Notes: generated by a model from the letters alone, not told the origin. Positions 36,885-47,649 are shown, counted from the first letter of the stretch. The stretch is DNA of 64,000 bases from Enterobacter bugandensis (GCF_900324475.1 NZ_LT992502.1:2604001-2668000); one strand, 5' to 3'. Numbers and translations: made by a program.

Positions 36885-39800
36885 ATGCCTCATTTCTTTA
36901 TTGAACGTCCCATTTTCGCCTGGGTCGTGGCGCTTTTTATCGTCCTGGCGGGTGTATTGTCTATCCCCCGGCTGCCGGTTGCGCAGTATCCGGCGGTGGC
37001 ACCGCCTGGGATTATTATTTCTGTCACCTACCCGGGTGCCAGCCCCGATATTATGAATACGTCGGTGGTGTCGTTACTTGAGCGCGAAATATCTGGCGTC
37101 GATAATTTGCTTTACTTCGAATCATCCAGTGACACAACCGGTTCTGCGTCTATTACCGTGACGTTTAAGCCCGGCACGGACATCAAGCTGGCGCAGATGG
37201 ACCTTCAGAACCAGATTAAAATTGTGGAGCCGCGTTTGCCACAGGCGGTCAGGCAAAATGGCATCAACGTCGAGGCGGCCAATTCCGGTTTTTTGATGAT
37301 GGTGGGGCTCAAGTCCGCAACCGGTAAATTTGAGGAAGCCGATTTAAGCGATTACTTTGCCCGGCATGTAAGCGACGAGCTTCGCCGCGTACCTGGAGTA
37401 GGGAAAATTCAGCTGTTTGGTGGCGAAAAAGCGCTGCGCATCTGGCTGGACCCGATGAAGCTGCATAGCTACGGACTTTCGGTGAGCGATGTGCTTACCG
37501 CCGTTGGCCAGCAAAATGCCCTGGTTTCGCCCGGCAAAACGGGAGATGAACCAGCATCTGAAGGGCAAGGCGTAACGTATCCGATCACCGTGAAGGGGCA
37601 ACTCACTTCCGTAGAAGCTTTCAGGAATATTACTCTGAAATCAGAGGCGTCCGGCGCAAGGCTGAAGCTGTCCGACGTCGCGCGCATTGAGTCCGGCCTG
37701 CAAAGCTACGCTTTCGGTATCCGCGAAAATGGCGTTCCCGCAACGGCTGCGGCAGTCCAGCTATCGCCTGGCGCCAATGCGATGAGCACGGCTGCAGGCG
37801 TACGCGCACGCATCGACGAACTTTCTCAGGTGTTGCCGGAAGGAATGACGTTTACGGTTCCCTTCGATACCGCGCCTTTTGTGAAGCTCTCCATCATGAA
37901 GGTGGTGCAGACATTTGTGGAAGCGATGGTTCTGGTCTTCCTCGTAATGCTGCTGTTTCTGCATAAGATACGCTGTACGCTTATCCCGGCGATTGTTGCC
38001 CCCGTCGCACTGCTTGGCACCTTCACGGTGATGCTATTGAGTGGATACTCCATCAATATTCTGACCATGTTCGGCATGGTTCTGGCGATAGGGATTATCG
38101 TAGATGACGCTATTGTGGTCGTGGAGAACGTCGAGCGCCTGATGGAAGAAAAACAACTCTCTCCGCGCGATGCGACCCGGGAGGCCATGAAAGAAATCAC
38201 GCCGGCAATTATCGGGATCACGCTGGTGCTTACCGCCGTCTTTATTCCCATGGGTTTCGCCGAAGGATCCGTCGGGATTATTTATCGACAATTTTGTATT
38301 TCCATGGCGGTCTCCATACTGTTGTCGGCATTTCTTGCCCTCACGCTTACCCCCGCGCTATGCGCGACGCTACTTAAGCCTCACAGCGCAGCAAAGCACG
38401 TTGGTGGCAGGTTCGCAGCAGGGTTTAACGCCCGCTTTCGTACCCTCACGACGTGGTACGAATCCGGGCTGGGCGCGGTGCTGAGACGTACCGGGCGGAT
38501 GCTGCTGTTGTACGTTGCGCTATGTGCTGCGCTATGTTTGGGGCTTTCTTCGCTGCCCTCGTCCTTTCTTCCGGATGAAGATCAGGGCTATTTTATGTCC
38601 TCAATTCAGCTGCCTTCCGATGCCACAATGCAGCGCACCCTGAGAGTGGTTAAAAAATTTGAAGAGGAAATTGCGGCCCGGCCGGATATTGAAAGCAACA
38701 TTATGATTCTGGGATTTGGGTTTTCAGGCTCGGGACCGAATTCGGCCATGGCCTTCACCACGCTGAAGGACTGGAAAGATCGGCAGGGTACGACCGCACA
38801 GAATGAAGCCGACCATATACAGGCCAGCATGGCTAACGTCTCTGATGCCGTCACGATGAGCCTTCTCCCGCCGGCCATTTCGGATATGGGCACCTCCTCG
38901 GGCTTCACCTGGTACGTGCAGGACAGGGCGGGACTGGGCTACGAGGCGTTAAAGAGAGCGGCCGATGCGCTGGTTATGAAAGCTAATCAACGTCCTGAAC
39001 TGAGTGACGTGTATATAGACGGTCTGCCGGAAGGAACAAGCCTGGCCCTTCAAATTGACCGGGAAAAAGCGGAAGCGCTGGGCGTTTCATTTGATGAAAT
39101 CAACCAGACGCTCTCGGTCACCATGGGGTCGAACTACGTTAATGACTACACGAACAAGGGCCGCGTTCAGCAGGTCATTATTCAGGCCGACGCCCCTTAC
39201 CGCATGCAGCCTGAGCAGATCCTGAAATTATCGGTAAAAAACCGTATAGGGCAGATGGTGCCAGTATCTACGTTTGCGACGCTTTCCTGGAACGTTGCGC
39301 CGCAGCAGTTGACGCGTTATCAGGGATATTCTGCTATCCGCATTACCGGCAGTGCGGCCCCGGGCAAATCCAGCGGCACTGCAATGAAAGCCATGGAGAT
39401 GTTGTCACGGGATTTACCGCAGGGGATGGCCGGCGAGTGGGCCGGGAGCTCATTGCAGGAGAGAAAATCCGAATCTCAGCTCCCGGGTCTGATCGTTCTG
39501 TCGATACTGGTCGTGTTCATGGTGCTCGCCGCCCTGTATGAGAGCTGGTCAATTCCCTTTGCGGTCATGCTGGTCGTTCCCCTGGGGCTTATCGGTGCGG
39601 TGGTTGCCGTCTCCGTTGCGGGCATGACGAATGATGTTTTCTTTAAGGTCGGTCTTATCACCCTGATAGGCCTTTCCGCCAAGAACGCCATTCTGATTGT
39701 CGAGTTTGCAAGGCAGCTCCACCGGGAAGGACAACCCCTGCTGGCGGCAACAATACAGGCCGCAAGCCAGCGTCTGCGCCCTATTCTGATGACATCGTTA

Positions 39801-39980
39801 GCCTTTACGTTAGGCGTGGTGCCACTGATGCTGGCGCGTGGCGCGAGTGACAGCACGCAGCACGCTATCGGCACCGGGGTGTTTGGCGGCATGATCAGCG
39901 GCACGCTTCTCGCGATCTTTTTCGTCCCGGTATTCTTTATTGTCGTTGCGCGTTTCGTTGAAAACGCCAGGAAAGTGTGA
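36885..39980 (+). CDS. AdeB/AcrB-type RND efflux pump
   Basis: Complete 1031-residue hydrophobe/amphiphile efflux pump: 12 membrane segments with two large periplasmic loops. It begins MPHFFIERPIFAWVVALF. The proton-relay aspartates are in IGIIVDDAIVVVENVERL (helix 4) and the relay lysine in GLSAKNAILIVEFARQL (helix 10). Compared with AcrB it looks closer to AdeB of Acinetobacter, for example ERE(I/L)SGV(D/K)NLLYF, GFLMMVGL and the shared HAMK-type helix 10. Expected to pump several drugs or toxic compounds from the inner membrane or periplasm. No membrane-fusion protein gene lies beside it, so it would have to borrow an adaptor and TolC. Confidence 0.9.
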   Translation: MPHFFIERPIFAWVVALFIVLAGVLSIPRLPVAQYPAVAPPGIIISVTYPGASPDIMNTSVVSLLEREISGVDNLLYFESSSDTTGSASITVTFKPGTDIKLAQMDLQNQIKIVEPRLPQAVRQNGINVEAANSGFLMMVGLKSATGKFEEADLSDYFARHVSDELRRVPGVGKIQLFGGEKALRIWLDPMKLHSYGLSVSDVLTAVGQQNALVSPGKTGDEPASEGQGVTYPITVKGQLTSVEAFRNITLKSEASGARLKLSDVARIESGLQSYAFGIRENGVPATAAAVQLSPGANAMSTAAGVRARIDELSQVLPEGMTFTVPFDTAPFVKLSIMKVVQTFVEAMVLVFLVMLLFLHKIRCTLIPAIVAPVALLGTFTVMLLSGYSINILTMFGMVLAIGIIVDDAIVVVENVERLMEEKQLSPRDATREAMKEITPAIIGITLVLTAVFIPMGFAEGSVGIIYRQFCISMAVSILLSAFLALTLTPALCATLLKPHSAAKHVGGRFAAGFNARFRTLTTWYESGLGAVLRRTGRMLLLYVALCAALCLGLSSLPSSFLPDEDQGYFMSSIQLPSDATMQRTLRVVKKFEEEIAARPDIESNIMILGFGFSGSGPNSAMAFTTLKDWKDRQGTTAQNEADHIQASMANVSDAVTMSLLPPAISDMGTSSGFTWYVQDRAGLGYEALKRAADALVMKANQRPELSDVYIDGLPEGTSLALQIDREKAEALGVSFDEINQTLSVTMGSNYVNDYTNKGRVQQVIIQADAPYRMQPEQILKLSVKNRIGQMVPVSTFATLSWNVAPQQLTRYQGYSAIRITGSAAPGKSSGTAMKAMEMLSRDLPQGMAGEWAGSSLQERKSESQLPGLIVLSILVVFMVLAALYESWSIPFAVMLVVPLGLIGAVVAVSVAGMTNDVFFKVGLITLIGLSAKNAILIVEFARQLHREGQPLLAATIQAASQRLRPILMTSLAFTLGVVPLMLARGASDSTQHAIGTGVFGGMISGTLLAIFFVPVFFIVVARFVENARKV

Positions 39981-40250
39981 ATACCGCTGACGGATCGCGG
40001 AACCTTGCTGGTTGGATGAGGCGAAGCTGCTGCCGGGTGATATACTGGACGAATGCTGAAATTTTGAGCCCCCGCCAGCCCGCGCCTCACCTTTTGGGGC
40101 ATTCCTCTTCGGAGATCGACGAGAAATATCGTGACACAAGGGGCCGTGAGTGGGCTATAATTTCGAGCTAATTTCGAATGATTTTGAAATACTGCCTGTA
40201 ACGCTATGAATTACAAGGCAAAATAAGCAATGAATATAAGGATTAAAGCT
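39981..40250. other. Gap between RND pump and fabI
   Basis: Holds the fabI promoter and three phased TTTCGA-like repeats (see 40132-40187). No terminator with a T-run after the pump is visible. In K-12 ycjD lies between fabI and sapF; I found no clear ycjD remnant here. Confidence 0.4.
40132..40187 (+). promoter_or_regulatory. Predicted fabI promoter with phased repeats
   Basis: TGACAC (40132-40137), 18 bases, then a perfect TATAAT (40156-40161). TTTCGA at 40161, TTTCGA at 40172 and TTTTGA at 40182 follow at 11- and 10-base spacing across the start site. Confidence 0.5.
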
Positions 40251-41039
40251 ATGGGTTTTCTTTCCGGTAAGCGCATTCTGGTGACTGGCGTTGCCAGCAA
40301 ACTGTCCATCGCATACGGCATCGCACAGGCAATGCATCGCGAAGGCGCTGAGCTGGCGTTCACCTACCAGAACGACAAGCTGAAAGGCCGTGTTGAAGAG
40401 TTTGCCGCGCAGCTGGGTTCCAGCATTGTTCTGGAATGTGACGTTGCACAAGACGAAAGCATCGACGGCATGTTTGCTGAACTGGCAAAAGCATGGCCGA
40501 AATTCGACGGTTTCGTTCACTCCATCGGCTTCGCTCCTGGCGACCAGCTGGACGGCGACTACGTGAACGCGGTAACCCGTGATGGCTTTAAAATCGCGCA
40601 CGACATCAGCTCCTACAGCTTCGTTGCAATGGCGAAATCTTGCCGCGCAATGCTGAACCCGGGCGCAGCGCTGCTGACCCTGTCCTACCTGGGCGCAGAG
40701 CGTGCTATCCCTAACTACAACGTTATGGGCCTGGCGAAAGCCTCTCTGGAAGCCAACGTCCGCTACATGGCGAACGCAATGGGTCCAGAAGGCGTGCGCG
40801 TTAACGCCATCTCTGCTGGCCCTATCCGCACCCTGGCGGCGTCCGGCATCAAAGATTTCCGTAAAATGCTGGCACACTGCGAAGCGGTTACCCCGATTCG
40901 TCGTACCGTTACCATTGAAGATGTGGGTAACTCTGCTGCATTCCTGTGCTCTGACCTTTCCGCAGGTATCTCCGGCGAAGTGGTTCACGTTGACGGCGGC
41001 TTCAACATCGCTGCAATGAACGAGCTGGAAATTAAATAA
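40251..41039 (+). CDS. fabI: Enoyl-[ACP] reductase (NADH)
   Basis: Short-chain dehydrogenase-like enoyl reductase, 262 residues, last step of each fatty acid elongation cycle and target of triclosan and diazaborine. The cofactor segment is [16 protein letters not shown], with catalytic Tyr and Lys in [19 protein letters not shown]. Gly93 region is [12 protein letters not shown], as in susceptible K-12. The ATG at 40251 (MGFLSGKRI) follows AAGGA by 8 bases; an upstream in-frame ATG at 40230 is not used in K-12. Confidence 0.97.
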   Translation: MGFLSGKRILVTGVASKLSIAYGIAQAMHREGAELAFTYQNDKLKGRVEEFAAQLGSSIVLECDVAQDESIDGMFAELAKAWPKFDGFVHSIGFAPGDQLDGDYVNAVTRDGFKIAHDISSYSFVAMAKSCRAMLNPGAALLTLSYLGAERAIPNYNVMGLAKASLEANVRYMANAMGPEGVRVNAISAGPIRTLAASGIKDFRKMLAHCEAVTPIRRTVTIEDVGNSAAFLCSDLSAGISGEVVHVDGGFNIAAMNELEIK

Positions 41040-41045
41040 GCTGTG

Positions 41046-41075
41046 GCTCTCTTCCCGCACGGGAAGAGAGCTTTC
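41046..41075 (+). terminator. Terminator of fabI
   Basis: Perfect 11-base stem GCTCTCTTCCC / GGGAAGAGAGC with a GCAC loop, then TTTCCCC. The T-run is short. Confidence 0.7.
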
Positions 41076-41193
41076 CCCCTCCGCACTCCCCTTCGTTATT
41101 CCGTTCTGCTATTTGTTATCACCTAACAATATTTTTCCCTTTATCTGCCTTACGCCAGGATATTGATCGCCATTTTGAGATCAAGGAACGCCC

Positions 41194-42180
41194 ATGGAAC
41201 AACGCCGTTTTTCCGGCAAAGGCCACTGGTATCACGAAACCCAGTCTAACCACGCGCAGCCGGATGTGCTGCCCCTGGTGCCCGAAGCCGCTAACGTCGA
41301 CGATCGTTTTTTGCTCGATTTAGCCCTGCCAGATGAGATTGTCGCCGCCTGTACCGGCTGGCTCGCTCCTGCCAGATCCTTATGTCACCAGCTATTCCCG
41401 CTCTCACTTCCCGTAAACCGCCTGCGAACGCTTAGCGCCTACGATCGGTTAAGTACCGCGCTGACGGTGGCGCAGGCCTGCGGCGTTCAGCGGCTGTGCA
41501 ACCACTACGCCGCCCTCCTCGCCCCGCTGCCGGGCCCTGACTCCTCCCGCGAAAGTAACCGACGGCTGGCGCAAATCACGCAGTACGCTCGCCAGCTCGC
41601 CAGTTCGCCTGACGTCATTGATGATAAGGCGCGAAACCAGCTTGATGAGGTAGGTCTGTCTATCTATGACGTTGTGGTGATTAACCAGATAATCGGCTTT
41701 ATCGGTTTTCAGGCGCGCGTGATCGCCGTCTTTCAGGCGCTGCTCGGCCATCCCGTCCGCTGGCTGCCGGGCCATCATATTCAGCCGCACACCCTGCCAA
41801 CGTCCTCCGACGCGTGGATCTCGCTTCTGCCCGTGGTCGAGCTTCGCTATGCCAGTGCGCATCAGCTTGAGTCCCTCTCCCGCTGGCAGGCAGAGCCCAC
41901 GCTTGACGCGCTGACGCCGGTCCTGTGCCATGAACCGACCTTGCTCGATCTGATGGGGGAGATCCTGATAAACAGCCGGGAAACGGTTTCGCTGCCTCCT
42001 CCGGCGCTTTCGGCAGCGGCCGAATTGCTGACACGCTCGCCGGACCGCTTCAGCGCGGCACAATTTACCCCGCTCACGGAAGAAGGACTTACTGCCGTTC
42101 AGGCGATCAACCTGCTCAGCCAATACGCGCTGGAGGGCTGGCTCAATCGACTTAAAGTCGCGTCCGGCAAAGCGGAATAA
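41194..42180 (+). CDS. yciW: YciW, CMD-domain protein of unclear function
   Basis: A 328-residue protein matching K-12 YciW (putative oxidoreductase of the carboxymuconolactone decarboxylase/AhpD-like fold). Conserved stretches include TAYDRLSTALTVAQ-like ASYDRLSTALTVAQACGV, NHYAALLAPLPGPDSSRESN and IIGFIGFQARVIAVFQALLGH. In E. coli its expression follows CysB and has been linked to cysteine metabolism; the reaction is not established. AAGGAA lies 6 bases before the ATG. The C-terminal third is more variable than the N-terminal part. Confidence 0.87.
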   Translation: MEQRRFSGKGHWYHETQSNHAQPDVLPLVPEAANVDDRFLLDLALPDEIVAACTGWLAPARSLCHQLFPLSLPVNRLRTLSAYDRLSTALTVAQACGVQRLCNHYAALLAPLPGPDSSRESNRRLAQITQYARQLASSPDVIDDKARNQLDEVGLSIYDVVVINQIIGFIGFQARVIAVFQALLGHPVRWLPGHHIQPHTLPTSSDAWISLLPVVELRYASAHQLESLSRWQAEPTLDALTPVLCHEPTLLDLMGEILINSRETVSLPPPALSAAAELLTRSPDRFSAAQFTPLTEEGLTAVQAINLLSQYALEGWLNRLKVASGKAE

Positions 42181-42268
42181 CCACACTCTTTCCCCAAAGA
42201 GCGCTTGCTGTAGCAGTGAGAATCGCGTAAAACTGTCAGCCGCTCAATGGCTACGAAAATAGAACATT

Positions 42269-44203
42269 ATGTTTCAGGACAACCCGCTGCTAGCGCAGCT
42301 TAAACAGCAACTGCATTCCCAGACGCCGCGTGCAGAAGGGGTCGTGAAAGCCACGGAAAAGGGCTTTGGCTTCCTTGAAGTTGACGCGCAGAAAAGCTAC
42401 TTCATTCCGCCACCGCAGATGAAGAAAGTGATGCATGGCGATCGCGTCATGGCCGTCATTCATACCGAGAAGGAACGTGAATCCGCCGAGCCGGAAGAAC
42501 TGATCGAGCCGTTCCTGACCCGCTTTGTGGGCAAAGTGCAGAGAAAGGACGATCGTCTTTCTGTCGTGCCGGATCACCCCCTGCTGAAAGATGCCATTCC
42601 CTGCCGCGCCGCCCGCGGCGTTGAGCATGATTTTAAAGAAGGTGACTGGGCCGTGGCAGAAATGCGCCGTCATCCTCTGAAAGGCGACCGCGGTTTCTAT
42701 GCTGAACTGACCCAGTTCATCACCTTTGGCGACGACCATTTCGTCCCGTGGTGGGTCACGCTGGCGCGCCATAATCTTGAAAAAGAAGCGCCGAACGGCG
42801 TGGCAACTGAGATGCAGGACGAAGGCCTGGCGCGCCGCGATCTTACCGCGCTGGAGTTTGTCACCATCGACAGCGCCAGCACAGAAGATATGGACGATGC
42901 GCTCTACGCTGAAGAGAGCGCCGATGGCAAACTGCATTTGACCGTCGCCATTGCCGATCCAACCGCCTGGATTGTGGAAGGCAGCAAGCTGGACGAAACG
43001 GCGAAAATCCGCGCGTTCACCAACTACCTGCCGGGCTTTAACATCCCGATGCTGCCGCGCGAACTGTCTGACGACCTCTGCTCGCTGCGCCCAAATGAGG
43101 TGCGCCCGGTTCTCGCCTGCCGCATGACCATTGCCGCAGATGGCACGATTGAAGACGATATCGAATTCTTTGCCGCCACCATCGAATCCAAAGCCAAGCT
43201 GGCCTATGACAATGTCTCCGACTGGCTGGAAAACACCGGCAGCTGGAAACCTGAATCCGATGCTATCGCAGCACAGATTCGTCTGCTGCACCGCATCTGC
43301 CTGAACCGCGGCGAGTGGCGTAAGACTCACGCCCTGGTCTTCAAGGATCGTCCGGATTATCGTTTTGTTCTCGGTGAAAAAGGCGAAGTGCTGGATATCG
43401 TGGCTGAGCCGCGGCGCATTGCTAACCGCATCGTCGAAGAAGCGATGATTTCCGCCAACATCTGTGCCGCGCGCGTGCTGCGCGACAGGCTGGGCTTCGG
43501 TATTTACAACGTTCATACCGGATTCGATCCGGCCAATACCGAAGCGCTCGCGGCCCTGCTGAAGAATCACGATGTGCATGTTGATCCGGAAGAAGTGCTG
43601 ACACTGCCGGGCTTCTGCAAGCTTCGCCGCGAGCTGGACGCTCAGCCGTCCGGTTTCCTGGATAGCCGTATTCGCCGCTTCCAGTCCTTCGCGGAAATCA
43701 GCACCGAGCCAGGCCCGCACTTTGGCCTCGGTCTGGAAGCCTACGCCACCTGGACCTCCCCGATCCGTAAGTATGGCGATATGGTTAACCACCGCCTGCT
43801 GAAAGCGATTATTAAGGGCGAAACCATTGCCCGTCCTCAGGACGACACGACCCTACAGATGGCCGAGCGTCGCCGTCTGAACCGCATGGCGGAACGTGAC
43901 GTTGGAGACTGGCTATACGCGCGCTTCCTGCAGGATAAAGCCGGTACCGATACCCGCTTCGCGGCAGAAATTATTGATATCAGCCGCGGGGGAATGCGCG
44001 TACGTCTGGTGGATAACGGTGCGGTCGCCTTTATCCCTGCCCCGTTCCTGCACGCCGTTCGAGACGAACTGGTCTGCAGTCAGGAAAGCGGCACCGTGCA
44101 AATTAAAGGCGAGACGGTTTACAAAGTCACTGACGTGATTGATGTAACTATCGCTGAAGTTCGCATGGAAACCCGCAGTATTATTGCGCGCCCTGTCGCC
44201 TGA
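42269..44203 (+). CDS. rnb: Exoribonuclease II
   Basis: Processive 3'-to-5' exoribonuclease of 644 residues, as in K-12, that degrades single-stranded RNA. Domains: two cold-shock domains (about 1-170), the RNB catalytic domain (about 190-515) with [13 protein letters not shown] holding the metal-binding aspartates, and a C-terminal S1 domain. The signature [18 protein letters not shown] is present. It has its own hairpin terminator at 44214. Confidence 0.97.
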   Translation: MFQDNPLLAQLKQQLHSQTPRAEGVVKATEKGFGFLEVDAQKSYFIPPPQMKKVMHGDRVMAVIHTEKERESAEPEELIEPFLTRFVGKVQRKDDRLSVVPDHPLLKDAIPCRAARGVEHDFKEGDWAVAEMRRHPLKGDRGFYAELTQFITFGDDHFVPWWVTLARHNLEKEAPNGVATEMQDEGLARRDLTALEFVTIDSASTEDMDDALYAEESADGKLHLTVAIADPTAWIVEGSKLDETAKIRAFTNYLPGFNIPMLPRELSDDLCSLRPNEVRPVLACRMTIAADGTIEDDIEFFAATIESKAKLAYDNVSDWLENTGSWKPESDAIAAQIRLLHRICLNRGEWRKTHALVFKDRPDYRFVLGEKGEVLDIVAEPRRIANRIVEEAMISANICAARVLRDRLGFGIYNVHTGFDPANTEALAALLKNHDVHVDPEEVLTLPGFCKLRRELDAQPSGFLDSRIRRFQSFAEISTEPGPHFGLGLEAYATWTSPIRKYGDMVNHRLLKAIIKGETIARPQDDTTLQMAERRRLNRMAERDVGDWLYARFLQDKAGTDTRFAAEIIDISRGGMRVRLVDNGAVAFIPAPFLHAVRDELVCSQESGTVQIKGETVYKVTDVIDVTIAEVRMETRSIIARPVA

Positions 44204-44523
44204 TAACCTGCTCAATTGTCGGTCATTTCCGTTCAGAAAGGCCGACAATTTTCTCCCTGTCTTTCCCCTCGCAAAAGCATCATTTTTCTTACTTTTTCCG
44301 CCCCAGCCCGCCCAAAATAGCCATAATTATCTACAGTTAAAGAGTGCTGCCCTGTTCGGGCACGTGGATTTCATACGCTCAGCATTTTTATCTGTCTGAT
44401 GCGTTTTATTATAAAAAAGCTGCGAAAAACAATACCTTCACTGCGGCTTTGCCGCTATTTTCAACGGAAAAGTCGACGACTAATGAATAATTTGTTCGCT
44501 AATGCGTCGCGGCGGGAGAAATC
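44204..44523. other. Intergenic region rnb-pdeR
   Basis: About 320 bases without a gene. It has the rnb hairpin (44214-44250), a TGCCC/GGGCA small hairpin near 44348, and a GCGGC-TTT-GCCGC hairpin followed by TATTTT near 44443-44461. The pdeR ribosome-binding site (GGGAGA) ends it. I cannot assign a promoter with confidence. Confidence 0.4.
44214..44256 (+). terminator. Probable terminator of rnb
   Basis: Stem AATTGTCGG / CCGACAATT with a 19-base loop, then TTCTCCCT. The T-run is poor. Confidence 0.55.
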
Positions 44524-46515
44524 ATGATCGACGAACTTGAGCAAAATTTGCTGTTTCGTTACATGGGTACTCACAGCCCGTGGTGGCGATTGTCGGCTGA
44601 CAGCAACGCTCTGCACCTTGCCGCCAGCGAAAATGCTGACGTGACTCAGGAGATCGTACTGGATGATGAACAGGCCGCACAGATCCGTCAGCTAACGGTA
44701 ATGACCACCAGCATTTCCCTGAACCTCTCTCTTTACGGCGAGCAAGTTCCCGTCCATCTTGTCGGACGCAAAATCACCCGAAACGAGTGGGCCGGAACGG
44801 CTTCCGCCTGGAACGATACGCCCTCCGTGGCACGCGATCTGGCTCAGGGACTCTCCTTTGCGGAACAGGTAGTTTCTGAAGCGAATTCCGTCATTGTCAT
44901 TCTCGATCAAAACGGCAATATCCAGCGCTTTAACCGCCTGAGCGAAGAGTATACCGGTCTGAAAGAACATGAAGTCATTGGTCAAAACGTGTTTGAACTG
45001 TTCATGAGCCGCAGCGAAGCGGCAGCCTCGAAGCGCAACATTGCGGGTTTCTTTCGCAACGGCAGCTCCTACGAAGTCGAACGCTGGATTAAAACGCGAA
45101 AAGGGCAACGCTTGTTTCTGTTCAGAAATAAATTCGTTCACAGCGGCAGCGGTAAAAATGAAATTTTCCTTATCTGCTCCGGGACCGACATTACCGAAGA
45201 ACGACGGGCACAGGAGCGCCTGCGCGTGCTGGCCAATACCGATACCATCACCGGCCTGCCCAACCGCAATGCGATCCATGAGCTGATTTCAGGCGCCATC
45301 AATAGCCGCGGCGACACGCAGGTTGGCGTGGTGTACCTCGACCTCGATAACTTCAAAAAGGTTAACGATGCCTACGGGCATATGTTCGGCGATCAGCTCC
45401 TGCAGGCGGTTGCACTTGCCCTTCTGAGTTGTCTGGATGAGGGGCAGGTTTTAGCGCGGCTCGGCGGCGATGAGTTTATCGTTATGGCCACCAATACCTC
45501 TCAGGGCTCGCTGGAAGCGATGGCGTCGCGTATTCTGACCCGCCTGCGCCAGCCGTTCAGAATCGGTCTCATTGAGGTTTACACCGGTTGCTCCTTGGGG
45601 ATCGCCCTCGCGCCGCAGCACGGGAACGATCGGGAAAGCGTGATTCGCAATGCCGACATCGCCATGTACACCGCCAAGGAGAATGGCCGTGGCAAATTCT
45701 GCGTCTTCTCACCCGAGATGAACCAGCGCGTGTTTGAGTACCTGTGGCTGGACACCAACCTGCGTAAAGCGCTGGATAACGATCAGCTCCTGATCCACTA
45801 CCAGCCGAAAATGACCTGGCGCGGCGAAGTCAGAAGCCTTGAAGCGCTGGTCCGCTGGCAGTCGCCCGAGCGCGGGCTGATCCCCCCTCTGGAATTTATC
45901 TCTTATGCCGAGGAGTCCGGTTTGATTGTGCCGCTGGGTCGCTGGGTGATGCTTGATGTGGTTCGCCAGGTGGCAAAATGGCGTGACAAGGGAATTAACC
46001 TGCGCGTGGCCGTGAACGTCTCTGCACGTCAGTTGGCCGACCAGACGATTTTCAGCGAGCTAAAGCAGGCGCTTAAGGATCTGCATTTTGAGTACTGCCC
46101 TATCGACGTTGAGTTAACCGAAAGCTGTCTTATCGAAAACGAAGAGCTGGCGCTCTCGGTGATCCAGCAATTCAGTCGGCTCGGGGCACAAATTCATCTG
46201 GACGATTTCGGTACCGGCTACTCCTCCCTTTCCCAGCTGGCGCGTTTTCCTATTGATGCCATTAAACTCGATCAGGCTTTTGTCAGAGATATTCATAAGC
46301 ACTCTGTCTCCCAGTCTCTGGTACGCGCCATTGTCGCAGTGGCGCAGGCGTTAAACCTGCAGGTAATTGCCGAAGGGGTAGAGAACGCAAAAGAAGATGC
46401 CTTTCTGACCAAGAATGGCGTCAACGAACGGCAGGGTTTTCTTTTCGCTAAGCCGATGCCCGCTGCCGCATTCGAGCGCTGGCTAAAACGATATCAAGCG
46501 CGACAACAACGTTAA
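44524..46515 (+). CDS. pdeR: PdeR (Gmr/YciR), PAS-GGDEF-EAL cyclic-di-GMP switch protein
   Basis: A 663-residue trigger enzyme. In E. coli it degrades cyclic-di-GMP and restrains the diguanylate cyclase DgcM and regulator MlrA, thus controlling csgD and curli. Domains: N-terminal region, PAS (about 110-220, [20 protein letters not shown]), GGDEF (about 235-395, with [13 protein letters not shown] intact) and EAL (about 405-655, with EALVRWQ and [10 protein letters not shown]). Both catalytic motifs look complete. GGGAGA precedes the ATG. Confidence 0.95.
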   Translation: MIDELEQNLLFRYMGTHSPWWRLSADSNALHLAASENADVTQEIVLDDEQAAQIRQLTVMTTSISLNLSLYGEQVPVHLVGRKITRNEWAGTASAWNDTPSVARDLAQGLSFAEQVVSEANSVIVILDQNGNIQRFNRLSEEYTGLKEHEVIGQNVFELFMSRSEAAASKRNIAGFFRNGSSYEVERWIKTRKGQRLFLFRNKFVHSGSGKNEIFLICSGTDITEERRAQERLRVLANTDTITGLPNRNAIHELISGAINSRGDTQVGVVYLDLDNFKKVNDAYGHMFGDQLLQAVALALLSCLDEGQVLARLGGDEFIVMATNTSQGSLEAMASRILTRLRQPFRIGLIEVYTGCSLGIALAPQHGNDRESVIRNADIAMYTAKENGRGKFCVFSPEMNQRVFEYLWLDTNLRKALDNDQLLIHYQPKMTWRGEVRSLEALVRWQSPERGLIPPLEFISYAEESGLIVPLGRWVMLDVVRQVAKWRDKGINLRVAVNVSARQLADQTIFSELKQALKDLHFEYCPIDVELTESCLIENEELALSVIQQFSRLGAQIHLDDFGTGYSSLSQLARFPIDAIKLDQAFVRDIHKHSVSQSLVRAIVAVAQALNLQVIAEGVENAKEDAFLTKNGVNERQGFLFAKPMPAAAFERWLKRYQARQQR

Positions 46516-46633
46516 CGTCATACAGAGGTTCACTTTCGTATAGGTAATTTCGTTATGGCGTTTTTTCCCTTCTCTTTTGAACCTATTTTCTGCATCATTG
46601 AAATTATTAACTTTTCGCTCCTGGGGAGAGATG

Positions 46634-46816
46634 ATGTCTACTATTGATCCACAAGCTGTAGCACAACGTATTGATACCGTGCTGGATATCCTGGTGGCGG
46701 GTGATTATCACTCTGCAATCCGTAATCTCGAGATCCTGAAGTCTGAACTTCTCGCTCAGGATGGCGCTGACAATGCCCCCGAAAACCGACAGCCTAAAGC
46801 GCCGTGGGAAGTCTAA
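46634..46816 (+). CDS. yciZ: YciZ (UPF0509), small conserved protein
   Basis: A 60-residue acidic cytoplasmic protein matching K-12 YciZ (57 residues): [30 protein letters not shown] and the ending KAPWEV. Function unknown. Start at the second ATG of ATGATG, 5 bases after GGAG; the first is too close. It lies between pdeR and yciT, in the same direction. Confidence 0.88.
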   Translation: MSTIDPQAVAQRIDTVLDILVAGDYHSAIRNLEILKSELLAQDGADNAPENRQPKAPWEV

Positions 46817-46859
46817 TCCCACTGTCTCAGACCTCGTTTCGCTTTATTAATTGGATGCT

Positions 46860-47612
46860 ATGAATTCCCGACAACAACTCATTTTGCAGATGGTCATCGA
46901 TCAGGGGCGCGTAAGCGTCGTTGAGCTGGCTAAAACCACCGGCGTTTCAGAAGTGACCATCCGTCAGGATCTTAATCTGCTGGAAAAACAGAGCTACCTG
47001 CGCCGTGCGCATGGCTATGCCGTGCCGCTGGACAGCGACGACGTTGAGACGCGCATGATGAATAACTACGCGCTTAAACGAGAACTGGCAGAATTTGCTG
47101 CATCGCTGGTAAACCCTGGCGAGACGGTCTTTATTGAAAACGGCAGCAGCAACGCTCTTCTGGCACGTACGCTCGCCGAACAAAAAGACGTTACCATCAT
47201 CACCGTCAGTAGCTATATCGCCCATTTGCTCAAAGAGACGCGCTGTGAGGTGATTTTGCTGGGCGGCATTTACCAGAAAAAAAGTGAGAGCATGGTAGGC
47301 CCGCTAACCCGGCAGTATGTCCAGCAGGTTCATTTCAGTAAGGCGTTTATCGGTATTGACGGCTGGCAGCCGGAGACAGGCTTCACCGGCCGGGATATGA
47401 TGCGATCTGACGTTGTGAATGCCGTTCTGGAAAAAGAGTGTGAAGCCATTGTGCTGACCGACAGCTCTAAATTTGGCGCCGTCCATCCTTACACCATGGG
47501 TCCAGCCTCACGCTTTAGCCGCGTAATTACCGACGAAAGGTTAAGCGACGAACATCGTAATACACTGGAAGATGACGGTCTCATTGTCGATATTATTAAA
47601 ACGCCCGCCTGA
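46860..47612 (+). CDS. yciT: DeoR-family regulator YciT
   Basis: DeoR-type repressor, 250 residues (K-12: 249). N-terminal helix-turn-helix [21 protein letters not shown], linker LRRAHG, then a sugar-phosphate-binding domain with [15 protein letters not shown] and [15 protein letters not shown]. In E. coli it affects osmotic-stress genes. The inducer is unknown. The ATG at 46860 matches K-12; an upstream TTG at 46851 is unlikely. It is followed by a GCGCCCG / CGGGCGC hairpin (47631-47649) without a T-run. Confidence 0.92.
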   Translation: MNSRQQLILQMVIDQGRVSVVELAKTTGVSEVTIRQDLNLLEKQSYLRRAHGYAVPLDSDDVETRMMNNYALKRELAEFAASLVNPGETVFIENGSSNALLARTLAEQKDVTIITVSSYIAHLLKETRCEVILLGGIYQKKSESMVGPLTRQYVQQVHFSKAFIGIDGWQPETGFTGRDMMRSDVVNAVLEKECEAIVLTDSSKFGAVHPYTMGPASRFSRVITDERLSDEHRNTLEDDGLIVDIIKTPA

Positions 47613-47630
47613 GTCCATTTGCGCCCGTAT

Positions 47631-47649
47631 TCCGGGCGCATATGCCCCC
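47631..47649 (+). terminator. Hairpin after yciT
   Basis: Stem GCGCCCG / CGGGCGC with a TATTC loop; no T-run, so it may not terminate on its own. Confidence 0.4.

Noticed and set aside
39990..40130. Possible ycjD remnant before fabI
   Set aside because: No stretch of the translated sequence in any frame gave a convincing DUF559 match.
40155..41060. 301-residue minus-strand frame
   Set aside because: Antisense to fabI.
42290..43792. 500-residue minus-strand frame
   Set aside because: Antisense to rnb, whose protein is fully conserved; GC-rich codon use produces such open shadows.
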